Notes under the pieces: generated by a model | Database searches by the model: none | Told to the model about the DNA's origin: nothing | Seen by the model: only the letters and a program-made list of their open reading frames with translations | Part shown: positions 13,674 to 22,271 of the stretch, piece by piece | Numbering within the stretch: the first letter of the stretch is position 1 | Layout of the letters: each line of letters starts with the position of its first letter | DNA from: Oscillospiraceae bacterium | Lineage (GTDB): Bacteria > Bacillota_A > Clostridia > Oscillospirales > Oscillospiraceae | NCBI GenBank assembly: GCA_017627975.1 | Contig: JAGAFT010000066.1 | Span: 1 to 35,694, forward strand | Length of the DNA: 35,694 nucleotides | Direction of reading: 5' to 3' | Position numbers and translations under genes: made by a program

Positions 13674-14942
13674 ATGAGGCTGTATATCGATCCCGGCACA
13701 GGGAGCATGCTCTTTGCGATTCTGATCGGTGCCATCGGCGTGGCACGTTTTGTTCTCAAAGGGGTATTCGTAAAACTGAAGTTTCTGTTTACCGGCGGAA
13801 GGCAGACGGACACCGATGACGACACCATACCGCTTGTCATTTTTTCTGATGACAGGCGGTATTGGCAAACCTTTGAGCCGGTTGTCAGGGAACTGGATTC
13901 GCGTTCGTTTGATGTACGTTACATGACTGCTTCTCCGGACGATCCGGCCCTGAAAAGCTCTTATCCCCATCTGCATACAGAGTTTATCGGGGAAGGAAAC
14001 AAGGCCTTTGCCAAACTCAATTTCCTGAAAGCGACCGTTCTGCTGTCCACCACGCCCGGCCTCGACGTATATCAGTGGAAGCGTTCCCGAGACGTCAGAT
14101 ACTATGTCCATCTTCCCCACGGCGCCAATGACGCAACGACGGGCTACCGTTCTTTCGGTCTTGATTTCTATGATGCCGTGCTCCTTTCCGGGAAGTATCA
14201 GGAAACCGCCATGCGGAAGCTGGAACAGCTTCGCGGGGAAGCGGAAAAAGAAGCCGTACTGGTCGGGGTCCCTTATATGGACGAAATGGTCCGGCGCCTG
14301 GCGGCCTGTCCGGAGCTCCCGCCCCATCCGCGCACGGTGCTCGTCGCCCCAACCTGGGGTGCAAGTTCCATCTTCAGCAAATACGGCGCTGCGTTCATTG
14401 ATGCCCTGCTTCAGACCGGCTATCATGTCATTCTCCGGCCGCATCCTCAGTCTTTTACTGCAGATAAGGAACTGATGGACACGCTGATGTCCGCCTTTCC
14501 GGACTCGGATCAGCTGGAATGGAACCGGGATCCGGATAACTTTGAGGTTCTCCGGCGCTCGGACCTCATGATTTCGGACTATTCCGGGGTCATTTTCGAT
14601 TTCGCCTTTGTCTTCGACAAGCCGGTGATCTGTGCGGATACCGAAATGAATGTCGATCCGCTGGATGCCTGGTGGCTCGGGGAACCGCTCTGGGCCGTCA
14701 CGGCCCTGCCCCGGATCGGGCCAAGACTGACCGCAGACAGACTCGGGGATCTGAAGACCCTGATCGACTCGGCAATTGACTATCCTTCGTATACCGCAAG
14801 CCGTCATGAAGCTAGAAACGAAACCTGGATGTACCCCGGTGAAGGGGCCTCCCGGGTGGCGGATTATCTGTTGGCCAAGTATACGGAATTAACCCGCACC
14901 GAAAGCGCTTCATCTGATTTCGCTCAATCATATTCTTCCTGA
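13674..14942 (+). CDS. CDP-glycerol glycerophosphotransferase family protein (TagB/TagF-like)
   Basis: A 422-residue peripheral membrane glycosyltransferase-like enzyme that adds glycerol-phosphate (or a related polyol phosphate) from a CDP donor to a lipid-linked acceptor in teichoic acid synthesis. The N-terminus YIDPGTGSMLFAILIGAIG forms one hydrophobic helix. The C-terminal domain shows VLVAPTWGASS, HVILRPHPQS and SDYSGVIFDFAFV, motifs of the Glyphos_transf family with the conserved donor-phosphate-binding histidine in RPHP. A GAGAGGAG site is 12 bases before the ATG. It precedes the YidC-LtaS fusion gene by 82 bases and likely shares its transcript. Confidence 0.88.
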   Translation: MRLYIDPGTGSMLFAILIGAIGVARFVLKGVFVKLKFLFTGGRQTDTDDDTIPLVIFSDDRRYWQTFEPVVRELDSRSFDVRYMTASPDDPALKSSYPHLHTEFIGEGNKAFAKLNFLKATVLLSTTPGLDVYQWKRSRDVRYYVHLPHGANDATTGYRSFGLDFYDAVLLSGKYQETAMRKLEQLRGEAEKEAVLVGVPYMDEMVRRLAACPELPPHPRTVLVAPTWGASSIFSKYGAAFIDALLQTGYHVILRPHPQSFTADKELMDTLMSAFPDSDQLEWNRDPDNFEVLRRSDLMISDYSGVIFDFAFVFDKPVICADTEMNVDPLDAWWLGEPLWAVTALPRIGPRLTADRLGDLKTLIDSAIDYPSYTASRHEARNETWMYPGEGASRVADYLLAKYTELTRTESASSDFAQSYSS

Positions 14943-15024
14943 CGGATTTGATCGCCCCGTGAGAGATACAGGCACTGCATTTCATTAAAGGGTACCACCG
15001 TCAGAATACCGGAGAGAGAAAACA

Positions 15025-17808
15025 ATGTCCATTCTGCAAGCAATCTATCAACTCCTGTTCGGCCCGCTGGAGCTGTTTTTTGAGGTCATATACGGAGTCG
15101 CCTTTCACATTGTCGACGGGAATGCCGGCGCCGCCGTCATTCCGCTGAGTCTCTGTCTCAATTTCCTGCTGCTCCCCCTGTATAACCGCGCAGACGCCAT
15201 CCAGAGAGCAGAGCATGAGCGGGACCAGCAAATGGCCCCGGGTGTTGAGCACATCAACAAGGTGTTCAAGGGTGACGAGCGCTATATGATGCTTCAGGCC
15301 TATTACCGCGTGCATGCCTATAAGCCGATCTATGCTCTGCGCAGCTCTCTCCCGCTCCTTCTGGAAATCCCTTTCTTTGTGGCGGCCTACCATTTTCTAT
15401 CCAACCTCGCCGATTTCCACAACACCCCCTTCGGCCCTCTTGCGAATCTGGCAGCACCGGACGGTCTTCTGAAGCTGGGGACTATTTCTCTCAATCTGCT
15501 TCCCATCCTGATGACCGCCGTCAACATCGTTTCCAGCCGCATTTATGCCAAGGATCTTTCCCGGAAGGATAAGCTTCAGCTTTACGGGATGGCCCTCATC
15601 TTCCTGATGCTGCTGTACAATTCTCCCTCCGGCCTGGTCTTTTACTGGACGCTGAACAATGTTTTCTCTCTCTTTAAGAATATTGTCAATACCTCGAAGA
15701 ACCGGGAGGCCGTGGCCGGCACGCTCATGTCCGGCCTGGGTCTGGCGTTTCTTGCCTACTTCCTTCTGGTAAACCGGCGGCTTAGCTTCGGCGGGCTGGC
15801 GGTCCTCCTGCTCGGCGTTCTGTTCCAGCTTCCCATGCTCCGATATTTGATTCGAAGAAGAAAGGGCGGCCGGCCCCTGTCCCGCCTTGCAGAGCCGAAG
15901 GAGAAGGCATCCTCCCTCTTTGCTCTCGGCTGTCTGTTTCTGGCTGTGCTTACCGGGCTGCTGATTCCCTCCTCGGTGATCCATGCGTCTCCTGCCGAAT
16001 TTGTTGTTCTGACGGAATACCGCTCTCCGCTCCAGTATGTATGGAGCGCTCTTCTGCTGGCCGCTGGAACCTTCATGCTTTGGTTCATGCTGTTTCACTA
16101 TTTGGCCGGGCATCAGGCCGGACACATCATGGAGGCCGGCATCTGTATCGCTTCCGTCCTCGCGGTAGTGGACTATATGTTCTTTGGGACAAAGCTTGGG
16201 AACCTGTCGGCAATGCTGCAGTATGACATCGCGTTTCACTATTCATGGAAGGAATGCCTTCTTAACCTCGCGGTCCTCACGCTCTGCGGAGCTGCGGTGC
16301 TGCTTCTGTGGCGGAAGAAGAAAAAACTTCTGCAGGCGGTGTTTCCGGTTCTGATTCTCGCGGTGTTAGGGATGTCCGTCTACAACATTGTCGGAATCCG
16401 GTCCGAACTGCCTCAGATCAGGAAACTCGCCGAACGGGAAACCGGCGAGAAGGCCTCCTTCCCCCTCAGCCGGAACGGAAAGAATGTGATTGTCTTCATG
16501 CTCGACCGCGGCATCAGCAGTTATGTCCCGTATCTCTTCCAGGAAAGGCCGGAACTCAAACAGCAGTTTGACGGCTTCACCTGGTACCCCAATACGCTGT
16601 CCTTCGGATGCACCACCAACACCGGCTCTCCGGCACTCTTCGGCGGATACGAATACACCCCGGAAGAGCTCAACAAACGATCTTCCGAGCCCCTCGCCGA
16701 CAAGCACAACGAGGCCCTGAAGCTTCTGCCGGTCCTCTTCGGTGAAGCGGGATACGAGGTGACGGTCTGTCACCCGCCCTATGCCGGCTATACGGAGATT
16801 CCGGACCTCTCCATTTTTGAGGACTGTGAAGGCGTTCACGCTTACAACACCGAAAACGGCCAGTTCCGGGACCAGGGCGACCTTCTTGCCGACAGGCAGA
16901 AGATCTGGAACCGCAACTTCTTCTGCTACAGCATCATGAAGATTTCTCCTCTGGTGTTGCAGTCCGGCCTCTATCAGGGCGGGCAGTATTTTAGCTCCCG
17001 GGATCTGGACAGCATGCTGCGCCATACGCAGTTTGTCTCCGGCCGGTCGGTTTCCCATGGCGTGGATGAGAGCTTTATGAATGCGTACTCCGTGCTCTGT
17101 GCGCTCCCGGAGATCTCGAACATCACCGATGACAGCCGGAATACCTACCTTGCCATCAACAACGGAACCGCACACGACGTGATGCTTCTGAAAGAACCGG
17201 AATATGAACCGGCGCTGTATGTCGACAACACGGCCTATGACGCGGCGCATGAAGACCGCTTCACCCTGGACGGACGAACCATGCTTGCCGACATCCCCTA
17301 CACGATGAAGCATTACCAGTGCAACATGGCGGCTTTTCTTCAGCTCGGAACATGGTTTGACTTCCTGCGCGAGCAGGGTGTCTATGACAACACACGGATC
17401 ATCCTTGTCGCGGATCACGGCCATGGGATGGCACAGTTCGATGATATGATTTTCGGCGACTGGGTCGGGAACACCTGGCATCATCCGCAGGATGTCATGA
17501 GCTACAATCCGCTGCTCATGGTCAAGGATTTTGACCAGAGCGGCTTCCGGGTCGACGACCGCTTTATGACCAACGCGGATACCCCGGTTCTGGCCCTTGA
17601 CGGTCTGGTGGAAGCGCCCGTGAACCCCTTTACCGGCAACCCCGTCTCGGATGCCGCCAAGGCTGCGGAAGAACACCGTATCTTCTATACCGACATCAGC
17701 GATCCGTGGGACAACGACGGAAACACCTTCCTGCCGGATCGCTGGTACGCGCTCAAGGGGCAGGATATCTTCGATTTGTCCGCCTGGCGCAGTCTCGGCA
17801 TCTTTTGA
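15025..17808 (+). CDS. YidC/Oxa1-like domain fused to LtaS-like phosphoglycerol transferase/sulfatase domain
   Basis: A 927-residue membrane protein. Residues 1-230 match the YidC/Oxa1 core: a helix ending LCLNFLLLPLYNR, a cytoplasmic charged hairpin, SSLPLLLEIPFFVAAYHFL, and PSGLVFYWTLNNVFSLFKN. The conserved intramembrane arginine of insertases is Asn46 here. Residues about 245-470 add five or more membrane helices. Residues about 485-900 are an alkaline-phosphatase-superfamily domain like LtaS: metal Asp494 in VFMLDRG, candidate nucleophile Thr530/531 or 533 in CTTNTG, and ADHGHG (Asp797, His798) near the end. Predicted to transfer or hydrolyse polyol phosphate outside the membrane. The upstream CDP-glycerol gene and downstream LicC gene support an envelope polymer role. 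Start has GGAGAGA. A terminator follows at 17852. Confidence 0.88.
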   Translation: MSILQAIYQLLFGPLELFFEVIYGVAFHIVDGNAGAAVIPLSLCLNFLLLPLYNRADAIQRAEHERDQQMAPGVEHINKVFKGDERYMMLQAYYRVHAYKPIYALRSSLPLLLEIPFFVAAYHFLSNLADFHNTPFGPLANLAAPDGLLKLGTISLNLLPILMTAVNIVSSRIYAKDLSRKDKLQLYGMALIFLMLLYNSPSGLVFYWTLNNVFSLFKNIVNTSKNREAVAGTLMSGLGLAFLAYFLLVNRRLSFGGLAVLLLGVLFQLPMLRYLIRRRKGGRPLSRLAEPKEKASSLFALGCLFLAVLTGLLIPSSVIHASPAEFVVLTEYRSPLQYVWSALLLAAGTFMLWFMLFHYLAGHQAGHIMEAGICIASVLAVVDYMFFGTKLGNLSAMLQYDIAFHYSWKECLLNLAVLTLCGAAVLLLWRKKKKLLQAVFPVLILAVLGMSVYNIVGIRSELPQIRKLAERETGEKASFPLSRNGKNVIVFMLDRGISSYVPYLFQERPELKQQFDGFTWYPNTLSFGCTTNTGSPALFGGYEYTPEELNKRSSEPLADKHNEALKLLPVLFGEAGYEVTVCHPPYAGYTEIPDLSIFEDCEGVHAYNTENGQFRDQGDLLADRQKIWNRNFFCYSIMKISPLVLQSGLYQGGQYFSSRDLDSMLRHTQFVSGRSVSHGVDESFMNAYSVLCALPEISNITDDSRNTYLAINNGTAHDVMLLKEPEYEPALYVDNTAYDAAHEDRFTLDGRTMLADIPYTMKHYQCNMAAFLQLGTWFDFLREQGVYDNTRIILVADHGHGMAQFDDMIFGDWVGNTWHHPQDVMSYNPLLMVKDFDQSGFRVDDRFMTNADTPVLALDGLVEAPVNPFTGNPVSDAAKAAEEHRIFYTDISDPWDNDGNTFLPDRWYALKGQDIFDLSAWRSLGIF

Positions 17809-17851
17809 CCGTCTCATTCCGCCGCGTTCGACGGTGAATGGAACACTGCCC

Positions 17852-17886
17852 ACAGTCCCCCTGCCGCTGGCAGGGGGACTGTTTTT
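17852..17886 (+). terminator. Terminator after the YidC-LtaS fusion gene
   Basis: Perfect 14-base stem ACAGTCCCCCTGCC (17852-17865), loop GCT, complement 17869-17882, then TTTT. It separates this gene from the LicC promoter that follows. Confidence 0.85.
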
Positions 17887-17895
17887 CTGCCGCAT

Positions 17896-17940
17896 GTTCC
17901 AAACATTCCTGTTGACATCCATGTTTGGAACGTTTATAAT
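17896..17940 (+). promoter_or_regulatory. LicC-gene promoter with inverted-repeat candidate operator
   Basis: Promoter TTGACA (17912-17917), 17 bases, TATAAT (17935-17940). An exact 11-base inverted repeat brackets the -35 box: GTTCCAAACAT (17896-17906) and ATGTTTGGAAC (17921-17931), centres 25 bases apart. The right arm fills the spacer between -35 and -10. A protein bound here would block or bend the promoter; the winged-helix domain of the gene product itself is a candidate. Confidence 0.7.
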
Positions 17941-17969
17941 GGCTCCCGTCTCAGGGAGGATGAATGTTT

Positions 17970-18863
17970 ATGACGGAGTTGACAAGAAAACAGTTTGATA
18001 TTCTGGAGCTGCTGGTGGAGGGGGCCTGTTCCCAGCGCCGGATCCAGGAAAAAACCGGTATGTCCCTCGGTACGGTCAACCGTACCATGAAAGAGCTTTC
18101 CGATGCCGGATTCGTCTCGGACGGCATCATCACCGCCGAAGGCAAATCAGCGCTGGAACCCTATCGGGTCCGGCGGGCGATCTTCATCGCCGCTGGGTTC
18201 GGAACGCGGCTCGTTCCCATCACGCTCAACACCCCGAAGCCCCTGGTAAGGGTTCATGGAACACGAATCATCGACGGGCTCCTGGACGCCTGCCTGGCGC
18301 TCGGCATTGAGGAGATCTACGTCGTTCGCGGTTACCTTGCCGAGCAGTTTGATCAGCTTCTGTACAAGTATCCCATGATCAAGTTTCTGGAGAATCCTCT
18401 TTACAATGAAGCCAATAACATTTCCTCTGCTCTGGTTGCCCGCTACCTTCTTTCCAATGCATATGTGTTTGAAGCGGATCTTCTGCTCTATAACCCCGGA
18501 ATCCTGAAGAAATACCATTACCGCTCCGATTTCCTCGGGTTCAAGACCGAGCGTACCGACGACTGGTGCCTGGAGGTCACGGACGGCATCATCACGAAGG
18601 AATCCGTCGGCGGCGAGGGAGACAACATCTGGCAGATGGTCGGGATCTCCTACTGGAACGACGCGGACGGGCGCCGTCTCTCCGCCGACATCGCGGATGT
18701 CTTCGCCATGCCCGGCGGCAAGGAGCGCTACTGGGAGCAGGTTCCCCTCGTATACCGGAAAGACCACTACACCGTTGAGCTGCGGGAGTGTCTGCCGCAG
18801 GACATTATCGAGATCGACACCTTCCGTGAACTGAAGGCGATTGACAAAATCTACGACGTATAA
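17970..18863 (+). CDS. Winged-helix domain fused to LicC-type choline-phosphate cytidylyltransferase
   Basis: About 297 residues. Residues 1-65 form a MarR-like winged helix (RRIQEKTGMSLGTVNRTMKEL as recognition region), and residues 68-297 a nucleotidyltransferase with IAAGFGTRLVPITLNTPKPL, the LicC/RmlA-like signature. LicC converts CTP and phosphocholine to CDP-choline for decorating teichoic acids. Two in-frame ATGs (17964 and 17970) follow GGGAGG; the second has better spacing (10 versus 4 bases). It has its own promoter, and the APC permease gene follows after 11 bases. No choline kinase (LicA) or transferase (LicD) is in the window, so the substrate could also be another phospho-amine or sugar. 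Confidence 0.85.
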   Translation: MTELTRKQFDILELLVEGACSQRRIQEKTGMSLGTVNRTMKELSDAGFVSDGIITAEGKSALEPYRVRRAIFIAAGFGTRLVPITLNTPKPLVRVHGTRIIDGLLDACLALGIEEIYVVRGYLAEQFDQLLYKYPMIKFLENPLYNEANNISSALVARYLLSNAYVFEADLLLYNPGILKKYHYRSDFLGFKTERTDDWCLEVTDGIITKESVGGEGDNIWQMVGISYWNDADGRRLSADIADVFAMPGGKERYWEQVPLVYRKDHYTVELRECLPQDIIEIDTFRELKAIDKIYDV

Positions 18864-18874
18864 AGGAGAAAACC

Positions 18875-20323
18875 ATGGAAAACAACAACCTTCGGCGACA
18901 GCTCTCTCCCATGCATGTCTGGGCGATTGCCTTCGGTTGTGTCATCGGCTGGGGTTCCTTCATCAATCCCGGTAAGAAATTCCTGCCCAACTCCGGCGTG
19001 GCCGGAACGGCGATCGCCATGGTGCTCGGCGCGCTGGTCATGATCGTCATTGCGTTTTCCTACGCCTACATGGTGCCGAAATACCCGTCGGCCGGCGGGG
19101 AATTCTCCTTTGCCAAAAACTGCTTCGGAAAAAGGATGGCTTTCCTCTGCGGCTGGTTCCTGGTCGTGGCCTACCTGACAAATGTCCCCATGAACAGCAC
19201 CGCAATCGGTCTGATCGTGGACGGTCTGGACGGGACCGCCGACTGCTTGAAATTCGGTTTTCACTACAGCATCGCCGGCTTTGAAATCTATGCCGGTGAG
19301 ATGCTTCTGTCCATGCTGATTCTGGTTCTGTTCGGCTGGCTGAATGTGATCGGGGTCAAAAAGGCCGGCATTGTCCAGACCGTCCTGAGCAGCCTTCTTG
19401 TGACCTGTGTCTATGTGCTCTTTGTATCCGCCCTGCTCAGCTCCAGGGCGAAGGGGATCAACATGGAGCCCATCTGGGGCTTTGATAAAGCCCCGGCCGT
19501 TGCCGCCGGCGCCGGCACCGCGGAAATCGGAACCTACGCCCATACAGGCTCCGCCGGCATCGCGGGCGCCATCCTCGCCACCTTTGCCATAGCGCCCTGG
19601 GCCTACGTCGGCTTCGACGCGATCCCCCAGGCGGCAGAGGAGTTTAACTTCAGCTTCCGGAAAGTCAGTTTCATCATGGTCATTGCCATTGTGTTCGGCT
19701 GCTTTGTGTATGTCAGCAACAATACGGTTGCCGCGGCGGCTCTGGAAAACTGGCCGGACCGCGTGATGGCCGGTGAATGGGTGCTGCTTGTCGCGGCCGA
19801 GGAGCTGCTGGGCGGCTTCGGCAAGGTTCTGATCGGCCTCGGGGTCAGCTGTGCGGTGCTGTCCGGCATCATGGGCTTCTATCTGGCCTCCTCGCGGCTT
19901 ATGTACTCCATGAGCCGGGAAGGCTATCTTCCGAAATGGTTCTCTGCGGTGGACGGGAAATACGGAACGCCGAGAAACGCCATCCTCTTCTGCATCCTCA
20001 TCAGTCTGAGCGGACCGATTCTCGGCCGGGAAGCGCTGGGCTGGTTCGTGGATATGAGCGCCATCGGCGCCAGCATCGGGTATTTTTTCACCTGTGCCAG
20101 CACCCTCATCACCGCAAGGAAAAACGGCGACGGGACCGCCTTTCTGAAGGCCATGGCATGGATCGGCGTGGTGTTCAGCCTGACCTTTATGGTTCTGCAG
20201 CTGATTCCCATTCCTGGTCTGTCGGGCGTTCATTTTGGAAAAGAAAGCTATATCATGCTGGTCATCTGGGTTCTGATCGGCCTTGTGTTCTACTATAAAC
20301 AGAGAAAATGGTTCAACTCCTGA
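18875..20323 (+). CDS. APC-superfamily amino acid/amine permease
   Basis: A 482-residue polytopic permease with about 12 hydrophobic segments. The N-terminus shows the APC signature IGWGSFINPG in the first helix, which carries the unwound substrate-binding turn, then FSYAYMVPKYPSAGGEF, and later APWAYVGFDAIPQAAEE. It imports an amino acid or amine by cation exchange or symport. The gene follows the LicC-like gene by 11 bases with an AAAGGAG site, so a choline, ethanolamine or similar substrate used by that enzyme is plausible, in the manner of LicB in lic1 operons, but LicB belongs to a different family. Substrate therefore unassigned. Confidence 0.88.
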   Translation: MENNNLRRQLSPMHVWAIAFGCVIGWGSFINPGKKFLPNSGVAGTAIAMVLGALVMIVIAFSYAYMVPKYPSAGGEFSFAKNCFGKRMAFLCGWFLVVAYLTNVPMNSTAIGLIVDGLDGTADCLKFGFHYSIAGFEIYAGEMLLSMLILVLFGWLNVIGVKKAGIVQTVLSSLLVTCVYVLFVSALLSSRAKGINMEPIWGFDKAPAVAAGAGTAEIGTYAHTGSAGIAGAILATFAIAPWAYVGFDAIPQAAEEFNFSFRKVSFIMVIAIVFGCFVYVSNNTVAAAALENWPDRVMAGEWVLLVAAEELLGGFGKVLIGLGVSCAVLSGIMGFYLASSRLMYSMSREGYLPKWFSAVDGKYGTPRNAILFCILISLSGPILGREALGWFVDMSAIGASIGYFFTCASTLITARKNGDGTAFLKAMAWIGVVFSLTFMVLQLIPIPGLSGVHFGKESYIMLVIWVLIGLVFYYKQRKWFNS

Positions 20324-20781
20324 TCTGGGGCCCCGTTGTTCTTCTCCCGCTGGCGAACCTGCTTTCCGCATTTCATTCCGGCGTAAGTTTTGATTTTTCC
20401 CAAACAGCGCTCTGGGTCCTCGGTGCCGTCGCGGAGGAACTGTTTTACCGCTTCTTTCTGCTGAAAAAGCTGCTGTTCGAACGCACAGAGATGAAGGGCG
20501 CAAACGCGGTTTTCCTTGTCGCGGTCCTCTTTGCCGCGATGCACCTGTTTAACCTGCGCGCCGGAACGGGCCTCTTCCCGGTACTGGCCCAGGCGGTCTG
20601 TGCCTTCTGCTTCTCGGTATGGGCCGGGGCGGTCGTATGGAAGAGCGGGTCTGTGGCGCTTCCGCTCCTGGCCCATGTGCTTTTGAACCTGACCGCCTTC
20701 GAGGGCGGCGGTATGCTTATTCCGGTCGCGGCCGGTATCCTTGTTCTGCTTGCCGGACTCTTCCTGCTCGGCATAAAATAA
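20308..20781 (+). CDS. CPBP-family intramembrane metalloprotease (short)
   Basis: A 157-residue membrane protein with the CPBP (Abi/Rce1) motifs: EELFYR (Glu43, Glu44, Arg48), FAAMH (His79) and HVLLN (His123, Asn127), all in hydrophobic helices. These proteins cleave membrane or prenylated substrates, and in bacteria often act in peptide processing or immunity. The length is shorter than the usual 200-300 residues, but the catalytic core is complete. The ATG lies inside the end of the permease gene (16-base overlap), so it is translationally coupled with it. A terminator follows directly. Confidence 0.85.
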   Translation: MVQLLIWGPVVLLPLANLLSAFHSGVSFDFSQTALWVLGAVAEELFYRFFLLKKLLFERTEMKGANAVFLVAVLFAAMHLFNLRAGTGLFPVLAQAVCAFCFSVWAGAVVWKSGSVALPLLAHVLLNLTAFEGGGMLIPVAAGILVLLAGLFLLGIK

Positions 20782-20803
20782 CTCCCCGCCCGAGGGCGGG
20801 GAG
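20782..20803. terminator. Bidirectional terminator between convergent genes
   Basis: CTCCCCGCC (20782-20790), loop CGAG, GGCGGGGAG (20795-20803). It starts immediately after the stop codon of the protease gene, and on the minus strand is followed by TTATTTTATG, so it may also end the binding-protein transcript coming from the right. Confidence 0.75.
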
Positions 20804-20822
20804 CTGTTCTATTCCAAATGTA

Positions 20823-22208
20823 TCAGCCTGCCATTGCGAAGTCGATTTCGTCCTGCGCATTCTTCAGCGCGGTGTCGATGTCGGTGCCGTTGATGATGTT
20901 GGTGATCGCGTTGCCCATGCTGGTACGCACGGTGTAGTGGAAGTCATTCTGCTCAATGACAGGGACATAGGCGCCCATGTTGACGATCTCGTTGTAGATC
21001 GCCTGGCCGTTGAAGTACTCAACCGGAGCAAGATAGGCGTCCGAACCGCCGGCGGAGATGCAGGTGGTGATCACGCCGCCGTTAAGCAGCGCGCCGTCAT
21101 AGGTCTCCATGGCGCCCTCGCCGCCGCCGAAGGTGTAGGCGAGGAAGGCCTTTGCCAGCTCAACATTCTTGCAGTTGCCCGTGATGTACAGGGACGAACC
21201 GCCGTTGGCCGCATAGCCCTGCTTGTCACCCTCCAGGGTCGGGATCGTGGTGATGGCCCACTTGCCGCTGTTGTCGGCAACCTGGCGGATGGTCGGGATG
21301 ATCCAGTTGCCGTTCATGACGCCCGCAACCTGGTCGCCCTGAATGGTCTGGTCGGTGTACTCGGACCAGGAGTTGGCAAGAATGATGGTGCCGTCCTTGG
21401 CGCCCTGAACAATAACCTCGACGATCTTCTTCAGGGTTTCGTTGTCTGCAATCTTGGCCTTGCCGCCTTCAAACTGGGAGACACCCTCGGCCTGCAGCAT
21501 CATGTAGGGCAGATCGTCGCCGGAGTGGTCCATCGAGAGCATGGCCTTGCCGGTCTTTTCCTTCACTTCGCGGGCGATTTCCAGCCAGCGGTCCCAGGAG
21601 ATCGCGGTCACATCGTCCAGGGTGTAGCCGCACTCCTGCAGCAGGTCGGTGCGATAGGCAAAGATCGCGGTGCCGTTGTCCACCGGAACGCCGTAGTGCA
21701 CGCCGTCGATGGTGCTGTAGCTGATCTTCTCGGCGCCGAAGTCGGTCCAGTCGATTCCGGCGTCATCCAGGTTGACCCAGGCACCGGGATAATCCCGTAC
21801 ATAGCGCTGGATGTAATGATCCTGGAACAGGACGATGTCGGGCAGGGTGCTCAGGTCGCCGGAAGAGGCCGCAAGGGTGACCGCCTGCTCCACGTCCGAA
21901 GAACCGGACTGCTGGACAATCTCCAGAGAGAAGCCCGGGTTGACCTTCTGATATGCCGCCTCAGCAGCCTTCAGCGCGGGAATATTAAAGTTGGCGTCCC
22001 AGGCATACACGCTCAGGGTGCCGCCCTCCGGGGCAGCCGCCGTCTCTTCTTCCGCGGGTGCCGCTTCTTCCGCGGGAGCGGCCTCTTCCGCGGGGGCCTC
22101 GCTTGCGGCCGGAGCTTCCATTGTCGCGGGCTTCGGCGAGCTTCCGCACGCGGTCAGCAGTGCCAGGCTCATCGCCAGCACGAGAAGAATCGCGAGAGTC
22201 TTCTTCAT
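20823..22208 (-). CDS. ABC transporter extracellular solute-binding lipoprotein (family 1)
   Basis: A 461-residue lipoprotein. The start at 22206-22208 is chosen because GGAGG lies eight bases upstream; it gives a leader with lipobox LLTAC (Cys21). An Ala/Glu/Pro-rich tether (about 25-65) follows, then a periplasmic-binding-type-II fold of the sugar family (opening LSVYAWDANF, with PDIVLFQDHYIQ and GVMNGNWIIPT). It would capture a carbohydrate at the outer face of the membrane. No permease or ATPase gene is adjacent, so it must work with components encoded elsewhere or be an orphan receptor. A promoter is predicted at 22272-22300 and a shared terminator at 20782. Confidence 0.92.
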   Translation of the reverse strand: MKKTLAILLVLAMSLALLTACGSSPKPATMEAPAASEAPAEEAAPAEEAAPAEEETAAAPEGGTLSVYAWDANFNIPALKAAEAAYQKVNPGFSLEIVQQSGSSDVEQAVTLAASSGDLSTLPDIVLFQDHYIQRYVRDYPGAWVNLDDAGIDWTDFGAEKISYSTIDGVHYGVPVDNGTAIFAYRTDLLQECGYTLDDVTAISWDRWLEIAREVKEKTGKAMLSMDHSGDDLPYMMLQAEGVSQFEGGKAKIADNETLKKIVEVIVQGAKDGTIILANSWSEYTDQTIQGDQVAGVMNGNWIIPTIRQVADNSGKWAITTIPTLEGDKQGYAANGGSSLYITGNCKNVELAKAFLAYTFGGGEGAMETYDGALLNGGVITTCISAGGSDAYLAPVEYFNGQAIYNEIVNMGAYVPVIEQNDFHYTVRTSMGNAITNIINGTDIDTALKNAQDEIDFAMAG

Positions 22209-22271
22209 TTCCATTTCCTCCATTTATAATAAAATAATTGATGACGGTATCGAGACTACCGTTCTGTCGGT

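Noticed and set aside
16366..17922. A 518-codon minus-strand frame opposite the YidC-LtaS fusion
   Set aside because: No domains; the plus-strand frame carries the metal-binding motifs of the phosphatase domain.
20619..22229. A 536-codon plus-strand frame opposite the binding-protein gene
   Set aside because: It is antisense to an obvious lipoprotein gene, contains the terminator hairpin and lacks any recognised motif.
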